Source of the DNA: Bifidobacteriaceae bacterium
Lineage (GTDB): Bacteria > Actinomycetota > Actinomycetes > Actinomycetales > WQXJ01
Assembly: GCA_031268215.1 (NCBI GenBank)
Contig: JAIRXP010000072.1
Span: 1 to 45,502, forward strand
Direction: 5' to 3'
DNA: 45,502 nucleotides
The position numbers were made by a program, and so were the translations under genes. Positions 25,892 to 33,040 of the stretch are shown here, piece by piece. Under the pieces are notes generated by a model, which worked only from the letters and a program-made list of their open reading frames with translations, had not been told where the DNA came from and ran no database searches. How positions within the stretch are numbered: the stretch's first letter is position 1; the number at the start of each line of letters is the position of its first letter.

Positions 25892-27478
25892 ATGACCAGA
25901 TTGAGCTATGTCGCCGGGAAGTGGGTAGCCACCGGCGGCGATTCGGTGGAAGCGTTGGTTCCAGCGGCATTGGAGCATGCTCGGCGCCTGGGCTGCGGGG
26001 CTATGGCGCGACTCACGTTCCATGACCGGGCGCGGATCGTCCTGCGTCTAGCGGACTACCTGGGGGCCGATCCGGAAGGTCTCTATAGCCTCAGCGCCAA
26101 GGTGGGGGCCACTCGCCGGGACGCCATGCGGGACGTGGCGGGCGCCCTGGGGGTGATGCGCGGCCTGGCACGGGCCACGCTGAAGGATCTGCCGGATTCG
26201 ACGGTCGCGCCCGATGGCCCGGTCGAACGCTCTGCCATCCCGGGCTACAGTTTGAACCTGGGCAACCAGAACTCGCCTGGCAGCGCAGGAGTCCGAGGCA
26301 CTTCAAACGCTGGGGGAGCGGCCACCGGCCAGCACCTATACGTCTCGCCCAACGGCGTTGGCATCTTGGTGAACGCACTCAACTTCTTGCTCTGGGGATC
26401 CGCCGCCCGGCTGACGCCGGCCTTCTTGGCCGGCATCCCGGTGATCATCAAGCCGGCCCGCCAAACGGGATCAGTGGCTGCAGAGCTGATCCGGATGATC
26501 GCGTTGTCCGGCCTGATGCCACCAGGTTCATTGCAGTTGCTGAACGGCCAGACGGAGACATTTTGGGATTATCTGAAGTTTGGTGACCAGGTTTGTTTTA
26601 CGGGTTCATCCCAGACTGGTCTGAAGCTGGCCAAACAACCGAAGGTGGTGGGAGGGAAGGTCAGGCTGATTCTGGCCACTGAATCAGTCAACGCCGCGGT
26701 CCTGGGACCTGACCAAACGCCAGGTTCGCCAGGCTTCAGCGCCCTGGTGCGTTGTGTGGCCAGGGAGATGACAACCAATGCCGGTCAGACTTGTACCGCT
26801 ATTCGGCGGGTGCTGGTGCCACAGCAGCAGTTGAAGCGCTTCACGGACGCACTTTGCCGTCACCTGGACCGAACTGTCGTCATGGGCGACCCAACGGATC
26901 CGGCCACCAGCGTTGGGCCGCTGATCGACCATGAACAGTTACGGAGGCTGAACCGTCAGGTCAGGGAGCTGGTGGCGTTTGGCGGCAGAGTGGTCAGGGG
27001 CGGTGGCCGGGCACGCAACGCACCTGGACCATATTACGAACCGACGGTGCTGGTGTTTAGTCAGCCTTCACCAGTGCTGTGTGATGTTGAACCGTTCGGG
27101 CCGGTGGTTTCGGTGGCCGGCTACGGCTCGACGGCTGAGGCGATCCGCTTGTCCAATGACGGTGGCCGGTCTTTGGTCATCACCTTGGCTAGCGGCGACT
27201 GGCAGTTTCTGGCTGACATGGTCCGTGGTGTGGCGCCTTATCACGGCCGGGTTCATCTGCTGGATAGTTCCAGCCCTGAGGCCCGGAACGGGAGGGCCAG
27301 CCCGGTCGGACCGGTCAGTCACGGTGGCGGCGAGGAGCTCGATGGCGTCAGGTCGATCCGCCAGTGGATGCACCGGGTCGTAATTGAGGGCTCTCCGTCC
27401 GCTGTCCTGAGGCTGACGGGCCAGACGGCTGAGCGCGCCGCGTCACGCGATGCATTGACAAGCCCAAGTAGGATTTAG
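25892..27478 (+). CDS. PaaZ-type aldehyde dehydrogenase (ALDH domain only)
   Basis: A 528-residue NAD(P)-dependent aldehyde dehydrogenase closest to the N-terminal domain of PaaZ, the bifunctional ring-opening enzyme of phenylacetate breakdown. Shared signatures are YSLSAKVGATRRDAMRDV, VGILVNALNFLLWGSAARL, VIIKPARQTGSVAAELI, the catalytic Glu in ATESVNAAVLGPD, and the catalytic Cys in REMTTNAGQTCTAIRRVLVP. The C-terminal MaoC-like hydratase of PaaZ is absent, and no other paa genes are present, so phenylacetate use is not implied. An insert near residues 125-145 (GNQNSPGSAGVRGTSNAGG) is unlike E. coli PaaZ. The ATG at 25892 has AAAGGA 7 nt upstream. The moxR gene starts 3 bp after its stop. 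Confidence 0.88.
   Translation: MTRLSYVAGKWVATGGDSVEALVPAALEHARRLGCGAMARLTFHDRARIVLRLADYLGADPEGLYSLSAKVGATRRDAMRDVAGALGVMRGLARATLKDLPDSTVAPDGPVERSAIPGYSLNLGNQNSPGSAGVRGTSNAGGAATGQHLYVSPNGVGILVNALNFLLWGSAARLTPAFLAGIPVIIKPARQTGSVAAELIRMIALSGLMPPGSLQLLNGQTETFWDYLKFGDQVCFTGSSQTGLKLAKQPKVVGGKVRLILATESVNAAVLGPDQTPGSPGFSALVRCVAREMTTNAGQTCTAIRRVLVPQQQLKRFTDALCRHLDRTVVMGDPTDPATSVGPLIDHEQLRRLNRQVRELVAFGGRVVRGGGRARNAPGPYYEPTVLVFSQPSPVLCDVEPFGPVVSVAGYGSTAEAIRLSNDGGRSLVITLASGDWQFLADMVRGVAPYHGRVHLLDSSSPEARNGRASPVGPVSHGGGEELDGVRSIRQWMHRVVIEGSPSAVLRLTGQTAERAASRDALTSPSRI
27469..27474 (+). promoter_or_regulatory. -10 hexamer of the moxR operon
   Basis: TAGGAT lies 7 nt before the moxR ATG (27482), inside the last codons of the dehydrogenase gene. 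The following bases match the receiver-gene promoter at 148-163 with one difference. The operon can thus start here as a leaderless mRNA besides read-through. TTGACA at 27455-27460 is only 8 bp upstream, too close to act as a -35. Confidence 0.5.
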
Positions 27479-27481
27479 ACC

Positions 27482-28456
27482 ATGCCTGAACCGATTTCGC
27501 CAGCCGAGCTGGCCCGCGCCACCGCCCTAGTGGAGGCGTTGTCAAAGTCCTACCAGACGCGAGTCGTGGGCCAGAGGGGCCTATGGTGGTCATTATTGGC
27601 CGGTCTGGTAGCTAACGGTCACGTCTTGCTCGAATCGGTTCCGGGCTTGGCCAAGACCACGGCTTCGAGGACGTTGGCGACGCTCTGTGGCGGGTCTTTT
27701 TCCCGCATCCAATGCACCCCGGACTTGCTTCCTTCTGACATTGTTGGCACCCAGATCTTCGATTCGGCGCGCTCTTCCTTTTACACGGAGATTGGCCCAA
27801 TCAACGCCAATTTTGTGCTGATGGATGAAGTCAACCGGGCCAACACCAAGACTCAGTCAGCCATGCTTGAAGCCATGCAAGAGCGCCAGGTGACGTTGGC
27901 CGGCCAGATTCATCCATTGCCGGAACCGTTCATTGTCTTCGCTACCCAGAACCCGATTGAGCAAGAGGGCACTTACGAGCTACCAGAAGCCCAATTGGAC
28001 CGCTTCCTGCTCAAAGAGATTATTACTTACCCCACGCCGGAAGAGGAACTCAAGATCATGGACCAGTCTGAGGCGGACATGGAACACCTTGGTGCGGTCG
28101 CCAGTCCAGCGGACATTGTGCTGTTGCAGAACTTAGCGGGGAGAGTACATATGGCCCGCTCGGTGAAGGATTACATAGTCCGCTTGGTGGCCGCTACCCG
28201 CCAAGCCAGACTGATGGGTGACCTGGGCCGGTATGTCGAATACGGCGCTTCCCCCAGGGCGTCCCTGGCCTTCCAGTCAGCGGGCCGCGCGATCGCCCTG
28301 TTGTCCGGCCGCGATCACGTGGTCCCGGAGGATATCAAGTACCTGCGTTACCAGGTCCTTCGGCACCGATTGATTCTGACTTACGAGGCGGCGGCTGACT
28401 CGGTCCGGCCAGAGACGGTAATCGACGCGATCTTCGCGGCCACGCCAACACCATGA
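27482..28456 (+). CDS. MoxR-family AAA+ ATPase (first copy)
   Basis: A 324-residue AAA_3 ATPase thought to act as a chaperone with von Willebrand A partners. Motifs are Walker A ESVPGLAKTT, the MoxR segment FSRIQCTPDLLPSDIVG, Walker B FVLMDEVNRANTKTQSAML and sensor-1 FATQNPIEQEGTYELPEAQLDRF, then a lid domain with RASLAFQSAGRAIAL. It heads a five-gene operon (moxR, DUF58, small membrane protein, double VWA, acidic TPR-like protein) that resembles Bat aerotolerance operons. It overlaps the DUF58 start by 4 bp. It is distinct from the second MoxR at 36550. Confidence 0.92.
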   Translation: MPEPISPAELARATALVEALSKSYQTRVVGQRGLWWSLLAGLVANGHVLLESVPGLAKTTASRTLATLCGGSFSRIQCTPDLLPSDIVGTQIFDSARSSFYTEIGPINANFVLMDEVNRANTKTQSAMLEAMQERQVTLAGQIHPLPEPFIVFATQNPIEQEGTYELPEAQLDRFLLKEIITYPTPEEELKIMDQSEADMEHLGAVASPADIVLLQNLAGRVHMARSVKDYIVRLVAATRQARLMGDLGRYVEYGASPRASLAFQSAGRAIALLSGRDHVVPEDIKYLRYQVLRHRLILTYEAAADSVRPETVIDAIFAATPTP

Positions 28457-29346
28457 CCCGGCGCGGCGGTCGCCTTCAGGCTATCCAAACCTTACTTGAA
28501 CTGCATTCGCATAGACAGGCGCGTTCCGTTCTGGATGGTGATTACGCTTCGGTGTTTCGCGGCCGTGGTACGGAATTTGAGGATCTGCGCGAATATGTGG
28601 CGGGTGATTCGGTTTCAGATATCGACTGGAAAGCGACAGCGCGCGCCGGCAAGCCTCTAATCCGCCGGTATTTGCCAGAGCACAAGAATTACTTGCTGTT
28701 GCTGGTGGGCACCGGCCGGTCCATGACCGCGGTGGCGCCTGACGGCACCATGAAGCTCGCCTTGGCCCTTGACGTGGCCGGCGTGTTCGCGAACCTGGCG
28801 CTGCGGCATCGTGACGTGGTGGGGGCGGTCTTCGGCGACGCTGGCGGCCTGGAAGCGATCCAGCCCCGCGGATCGAGAGCCCATGTCGAGTACCTCCTGC
28901 AGCGGCTATCGGATTCAGCGATTGATCCAGATGGACCGGAATCTGATCTTCCTGCGGTGCTGGACCTGGCCGTTCGGTCAAGGTTGCCCCACGGGATAGT
29001 CATTTTGATCACGGACGATGCCGATCTAGGGCCCTCAGGAGAACGTTCGTTAGCGTTGCTCCACGCCCGGCACCAGATCATGGTGGTCCGGATAGCGGAC
29101 ATGAACCTGGCGGACTCGCAGGCGGTGGATCCATTCGACGTGGAGACTGGCCTGATGGTCCCCGATGAGGTGCGTTTCCACCCCCGGCTGAGGGCCCAGG
29201 CCGCCACCATGACGTCTTACAGAGCGCAGATGATAGAGCGCACCTTGGCGATGCGCGGTATTGCCCATGGCCGTGTGACCGGGCAAGATGATTTGGTTGA
29301 AACCCTTATCGGACTATTGGAGAGGCACCGCCATGCCGGGCGCTGA
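28453..29346 (+). CDS. DUF58 protein of the Bat-like operon
   Basis: A 297-residue DUF58 protein with a VWA-like fold. The family signature FEDLREYVAGDSVSDIDWKATARAGKPLIRRYLPE is clear at about residues 42-76. The following strands are VWA-like (LLLLVGTGRSM), but the metal-site DxSxS reads GTGRS, so metal binding may be lost. It has no N-terminal membrane segment, unlike the other DUF58 protein at 35370, and is likely cytosolic. DUF58 proteins partner with MoxR. It overlaps moxR by 4 bp and the next gene by 14 bp. Confidence 0.88.
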   Translation: MTRRGGRLQAIQTLLELHSHRQARSVLDGDYASVFRGRGTEFEDLREYVAGDSVSDIDWKATARAGKPLIRRYLPEHKNYLLLLVGTGRSMTAVAPDGTMKLALALDVAGVFANLALRHRDVVGAVFGDAGGLEAIQPRGSRAHVEYLLQRLSDSAIDPDGPESDLPAVLDLAVRSRLPHGIVILITDDADLGPSGERSLALLHARHQIMVVRIADMNLADSQAVDPFDVETGLMVPDEVRFHPRLRAQAATMTSYRAQMIERTLAMRGIAHGRVTGQDDLVETLIGLLERHRHAGR

Positions 29347-29803
29347 CGTGGTTGAACCGCTGCCGCCAGAACCGTTTTCGGTCTGGTGGCTGGTGGCCGC
29401 CCTGGTGGCTGTCGCGCTGGCGGTGGCGCTGGTGGCCTGGCCCTGGGTAGCGAAGCTGTGGCGACACAAGAAGAAGACGCCCCGGTCGCAGGACACCTCA
29501 GTGGCGGCTACTCCGGCCGAACTCAGCTTGCGCCAAACCCTGGAGCGGATCGACCGGGTGGAGGCACAGTGGAAGAGCGGTGAGCTTACGGGCCGGGCTG
29601 CCGCCCATGAGATAGCGGGCACTGTTCGCGGTTTTACCGGCAGTGACGCCACCATGCTGACGTTGCTCGAATTACGGATGCGAGGCAATTTGCCCAGTTT
29701 GACTGCTCTCATCGAAGAGGCGTATCCGGTCGAATTTGGCGTTAGTGGCGAAGGCGACATCGAGCGGTTGGCGGAACGCGCCCGTCAGGCGGTTCGGCGA
29801 TGA
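29333..29803 (+). CDS. Small membrane protein of the Bat-like operon
   Basis: A 156-residue protein with one membrane segment (about residues 14-36, WWLVAALVAVALAVALVAW), then RHKKK and a cytoplasmic helical domain of about 100 residues (LSLRQTLERIDRVEAQWKSGELTGRAAAHEIAGTVRGF). In position and layout it resembles the DUF4381-type protein often found between DUF58 and VWA genes in Bat operons; the family assignment is inferred. ATG at 29333, preceded by GGAGAGG, is chosen over an earlier ATG at 29288. The stop overlaps the next start by 4 bp. Confidence 0.75.
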   Translation: MPGADVVEPLPPEPFSVWWLVAALVAVALAVALVAWPWVAKLWRHKKKTPRSQDTSVAATPAELSLRQTLERIDRVEAQWKSGELTGRAAAHEIAGTVRGFTGSDATMLTLLELRMRGNLPSLTALIEEAYPVEFGVSGEGDIERLAERARQAVRR

Positions 29804-31794
29804 ATTTCCTTTACCCTTGGCTCTTGATTATTCTGCCAATTGTGGCCGGCGGCGCAGTATGGGGCCTCATGGTACTGAAACGCCGGCGAAGAGTGGCGCG
29901 CCCCCCGGTCGGCACTCGGTTAGCCAATACGGTCAGCTTCGCCGACCTACCTGAATTCCCGCAGATCGCCCAGCACCATTACGTCAGTTCTGCGTTGGGT
30001 GTGGTGATGGCCTTGGTGGCGGCCCTTGGCGCGGTGGTGCTGGCTGCCCGCCCAGCCGATTCCCAGATGATCACACCGCAGGAACGGGCCCGCGACGTGG
30101 TTCTTTGCCTGGATGTCTCCGGTTCAATGTACCCGGTCGATTCGGGTGTGATCAAGCAATTCCGGGAGATAGTGAAGGGATTTGAGGGCGAACGCGTGGC
30201 TATGAGTTGGTTCAATTCCTCCTCTGTTACATTGTTCCCGCTAACAGATGATTACGGGTATATTGATGAGACGCTGAAGCCATTGGAGAGGCAATTTCAG
30301 GCCGTCGCGGACGCATTGATTTGGGATGATTTGCAAGTATTGCCGGATGAGGACTGGCCGGATGATTCAGGCACGCTGCTCGGCTCCGGATCTTCTTTAC
30401 CTGGAGACGGCTTGATCTCTTGTCTGTCACTATTCGATGACTCAGACACGGAGCGCTCGCGTTCGGTCATTCTGGCGACAGACAATATGGTGGAGGGCGA
30501 ACCGATCTTTGAGCTCTATGAGGCTTTGGACATGGCGGCAGACGCGAATGTGAACGTTTACGCCCTGTGCGCTGAATTGCCGTCCATAAGCCTGACCGAT
30601 GATGACGAGGCCTACCTCGCCGCGGCGGAAGAGATGGAAGAGGAAGTCGAGAGGGTTGGGGGCCGCTTCTTCGCCACCACCGACCAGCAGTCAGTCGGTG
30701 AGATTGTTGAGTCGATCCTTGACCAAACGGCCGGCTTGGTCGAGGGCACGCCGCGCCGGGTCATCCATGACCGGCCGGTTTGGGGCATGGTTCTGCTTGG
30801 GGCGGGGCTAGTGGGATTGGCCATTTGGGGAGGATGGAGGTGGCGCCGGCCCTGGTTGGTCTGGCTCCGGCGCGGCGGCATGGTGGTCCTGATTGGGGTG
30901 ATGATCTGGAACCCGGCTTTCGGGATCGACAAGGTCAAGGTGGTGGCGATTGACTGTGACGTGGTGGTGTTGGTGGATACGTCCGCTTCGGTCGCGGCGG
31001 AAGATTGGGACGGTGACGCGCCGCGTTTGGAGGGCATCAAGGCGGACTTGGAGGGAATCGCGGAGCACCATAGCGGCGCCCATATAGCGATTGTGTCCTT
31101 CGATTCCTCGGCCCGGCTGTTGATGCCGTTATCTACCGATCCGGGGGCCGCCCGGGCAGCAGCGGGCACTCTAGCCCCGGTGCCGGTTTGGCGCGCCAGC
31201 GGTTCGACCATCGATTCTGCCCTGCCGGTCCTGAAAGAGATCCTTGAACGTCAGCGGAAGGATCACCCGGAACGGGCCCGCCTGGTGTATTACTTGGGGG
31301 ACGGCGAGCAGACCAATGTTTTCGAGGCTGAATCCTTCAAGGAGGTCGGCCGGATGATCGACGGCGGCGCGGTGCTGGGCTATGGAACCGCGGAGGGCGG
31401 CAAGATGCTGGGCCACTGGGAGACCGTCCTGGGCGAGGAAACCGGCCGGCCCGAATACATTCAGGACGAAATGGGCCGACCTGGCATCTCGCGGATTGAT
31501 GAAGACGCTTTGAAGCGGATCGCCCAGGAACTTGGGGTCAGCTACAGCCACCGGACAGCGGATTCCGCGGTGGCCGGTTCGTTGTGGGACGGCAAGTTAC
31601 CGGACCGAGTTATGGATGATGAAACATCAGCCCAGCGTCCGTTGGGTTTCTTGTTGGCCATAGTGATCTTAGGGCTGTTGGTGTGGGAGCTAATCGTGCT
31701 GTTGGGCCGCGCCCAGGTGGCCAAGGCGGCCAGAGATTTGGCCACTGCCCGCGCCCAGGAGCGGGCTTGGCCGCCGGTGGGGAGGGTCGCATGA
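29800..31794 (+). CDS. Membrane protein with two fused VWA domains (BatA/BatB-like fusion)
   Basis: A 664-residue protein that looks like two Bat-type VWA proteins joined head to tail. Segments at about 5-25 and 62-84 anchor the first half. VWA domain 1 (about 98-310) has the metal site DVSGS (105-109) in VLCLDVSGSMYPV. Two more hydrophobic segments (about 327-347 and 357-373) lead to VWA domain 2 (about 385-580) with DTSAS (393-397). A last segment lies near 616-638. BatA and BatB are normally separate genes. VWA domains mediate metal-dependent protein contacts and are typical MoxR partners. Overlaps its neighbours by 4 bp on each side. Confidence 0.9.
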   Translation: MNFLYPWLLIILPIVAGGAVWGLMVLKRRRRVARPPVGTRLANTVSFADLPEFPQIAQHHYVSSALGVVMALVAALGAVVLAARPADSQMITPQERARDVVLCLDVSGSMYPVDSGVIKQFREIVKGFEGERVAMSWFNSSSVTLFPLTDDYGYIDETLKPLERQFQAVADALIWDDLQVLPDEDWPDDSGTLLGSGSSLPGDGLISCLSLFDDSDTERSRSVILATDNMVEGEPIFELYEALDMAADANVNVYALCAELPSISLTDDDEAYLAAAEEMEEEVERVGGRFFATTDQQSVGEIVESILDQTAGLVEGTPRRVIHDRPVWGMVLLGAGLVGLAIWGGWRWRRPWLVWLRRGGMVVLIGVMIWNPAFGIDKVKVVAIDCDVVVLVDTSASVAAEDWDGDAPRLEGIKADLEGIAEHHSGAHIAIVSFDSSARLLMPLSTDPGAARAAAGTLAPVPVWRASGSTIDSALPVLKEILERQRKDHPERARLVYYLGDGEQTNVFEAESFKEVGRMIDGGAVLGYGTAEGGKMLGHWETVLGEETGRPEYIQDEMGRPGISRIDEDALKRIAQELGVSYSHRTADSAVAGSLWDGKLPDRVMDDETSAQRPLGFLLAIVILGLLVWELIVLLGRAQVAKAARDLATARAQERAWPPVGRVA

Positions 31795-32612
31795 AGGTCT
31801 CGCGTTTCGCGCAATATGTAGTGGCAGCTCTGGTGCTAGGGCTGGCAGTCTGGATGGCGTTAATTTGGTGGGCGGGGAGTTCTGGCGCCAAGGCCTACGC
31901 TGGAGACCGGTACCAAACGGCCGAGGACCGCTATTCATTGGGTGCCTCTTTCATGCCGCTGGAGCGATGGAAATCGAAGTTTGGTCGCGGAACGGCGGTC
32001 CTGGCAGCGGGCAATCCATCCCGAGCAGAGGACCTGTTAGCGGAGGCGCTGGAACGGGTTCCCCGGTCCAAAGAGTGCCTGGTCCGGGTCAACTTGTCGT
32101 TGGCTCAGGAACGCCAGGGGGACGATGCCGACGGGTCGGGTTTTGCACTTGAGGCCAAGGGTTTCTGGGAGGCGGCTTTGCGAACTTTGCGCGATGGCGA
32201 TTGTCCGGCCAAGGACACCACTGCCGCCGCCGCTGAACAACGCTTACTTGAGAAGCTCAATCCTCCCGAGGAGGAGGATCCGAAGGACCCCGAAGAGGAC
32301 GGCGAAGAGCCCGACGACGGCACCGGACAAGCTCCGGATGGCGATGAGGATTCACCCAATGAAGGTGACAATCCATCTGATGAGCCGAATGATGACCCTT
32401 CCGGCCAACCGAACCCAGCTCAGCCCAGCCCAAATCCGACCGGGGATCCGGTCGACCCAAATGACCCGGGAAAGGACGAGGAGGATCCTGCCGCCCAGGA
32501 CCTCAAGGACCGGCTGTCGCGGCTGAATGATCAGAACCAGGCTGGTCAGCGGGAACGCCAGGCCAATCAAGACAAGGGTTCTTATGGCTCCGGCCGCCGG
32601 GGTGCCTGGTGA
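31791..32612 (+). CDS. BatC-like membrane protein with acidic tail
   Basis: A 273-residue protein. One membrane segment (about 8-28) follows KVSRF. Then comes a helical region that may hold TPR-like helices (YQTAEDRYSLGASFMPLERWKSKFGRGTAVLAAGNPSRAEDLLAEALERVP, about 41-91), and then a low-complexity tail from about 155 rich in Pro, Asp, Glu and Asn, ending GSYGSGRRGAW. It takes the last place in the operon, as BatC does in Bacteroides Bat operons. The ATG at 31791 has GGGGAGGG about 5 nt upstream and overlaps the previous stop. TPR assignment is inferred. Confidence 0.78.
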   Translation: MKVSRFAQYVVAALVLGLAVWMALIWWAGSSGAKAYAGDRYQTAEDRYSLGASFMPLERWKSKFGRGTAVLAAGNPSRAEDLLAEALERVPRSKECLVRVNLSLAQERQGDDADGSGFALEAKGFWEAALRTLRDGDCPAKDTTAAAAEQRLLEKLNPPEEEDPKDPEEDGEEPDDGTGQAPDGDEDSPNEGDNPSDEPNDDPSGQPNPAQPSPNPTGDPVDPNDPGKDEEDPAAQDLKDRLSRLNDQNQAGQRERQANQDKGSYGSGRRGAW

Positions 32613-32642
32613 GCTAGCGCCCTGCGCGAGATACCCGTAGCT

Positions 32643-32935
32643 GGCACCCCATCGCGCGGGCTTGGCCCGGCGAACGGGGTACAAATTGACCCGAACTTCC
32701 CCTTGGCTGCCATGGTTGGCTCGGCGCGCACCGGCGACTGGGGTACAAATTGATCCGAACTTCCCCGCGAACGCACTTGACGTCAATTAGGCACCCCATC
32801 GGAAAAGGGTGCCCCACCGGGCCAACCCGCTGACCTGCGACAACGCTCCGGGCCTGGCGGGCGGCATCGGGCACCAAGGGGTCAAACTGACGCGAACTGA
32901 GCGGCAACTCAAACTTGACGTCAATTTGACCCCCC
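32643..32935. repeat. Cluster of direct and inverted repeats between two convergent operons
   Basis: The 428-bp gap between the operon ends holds repeated units. Copies A1 (32676-32702) and A2 (32740-32766) are 27 bp, begin GGGGTACAAATTGA and end CCGAACTTCCCC, with one difference. A degenerate A3 starts at 32878 (GGGGTCAAACTGACGCGAAC). Inverted relatives B1 (32775-32797) and B2 (32911-32935) share ACTTGACGTCAATT and end in CACCCC or ACCCCCC. GGCACCCCATCG occurs at 32643-32654 and 32790-32801. The family may be a dispersed extragenic element or a termination region. No protein gene is supported here. Confidence 0.7.
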
Positions 32936-32975
32936 AATCACCTCCCAAGTTGGGGGCTTACTTCAACTTTGGGGG

Positions 32976-32996
32976 AGCTTCGACCACACCGAAGCT
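32976..32996. terminator. Hairpin near the 3' end of the transglutaminase gene
   Basis: AGCTTCG (32976-32982), a 7-nt loop and CGAAGCT (32990-32996) form a 7-bp stem, 44 bp past the stop of the minus-strand operon. No T-tract is adjacent, so termination is only a suggestion. Confidence 0.35.
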
Positions 32997-33040
32997 GTGG
33001 ATGACTCGTGGCCGGCTGGCGGGGACGGGCCAGCGGGGAA

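Noticed and set aside
25308..25895. 195-codon plus-strand frame before the dehydrogenase
   Set aside because: Its second half is antisense to the thioesterase gene, the first half resembles nothing, and no ribosome site is present.
27455..27460. TTGACA as a -35 element for moxR
   Set aside because: Only 8 bp separate it from the -10 TAGGAT, far less than the usual 16-18.
32352..32786. Minus-strand frame encoding repeated KFGSICTP and NLYPVRR-like peptides
   Set aside because: The peptides merely translate the 27-bp DNA repeats, and the frame continues antisense into the BatC-like gene.
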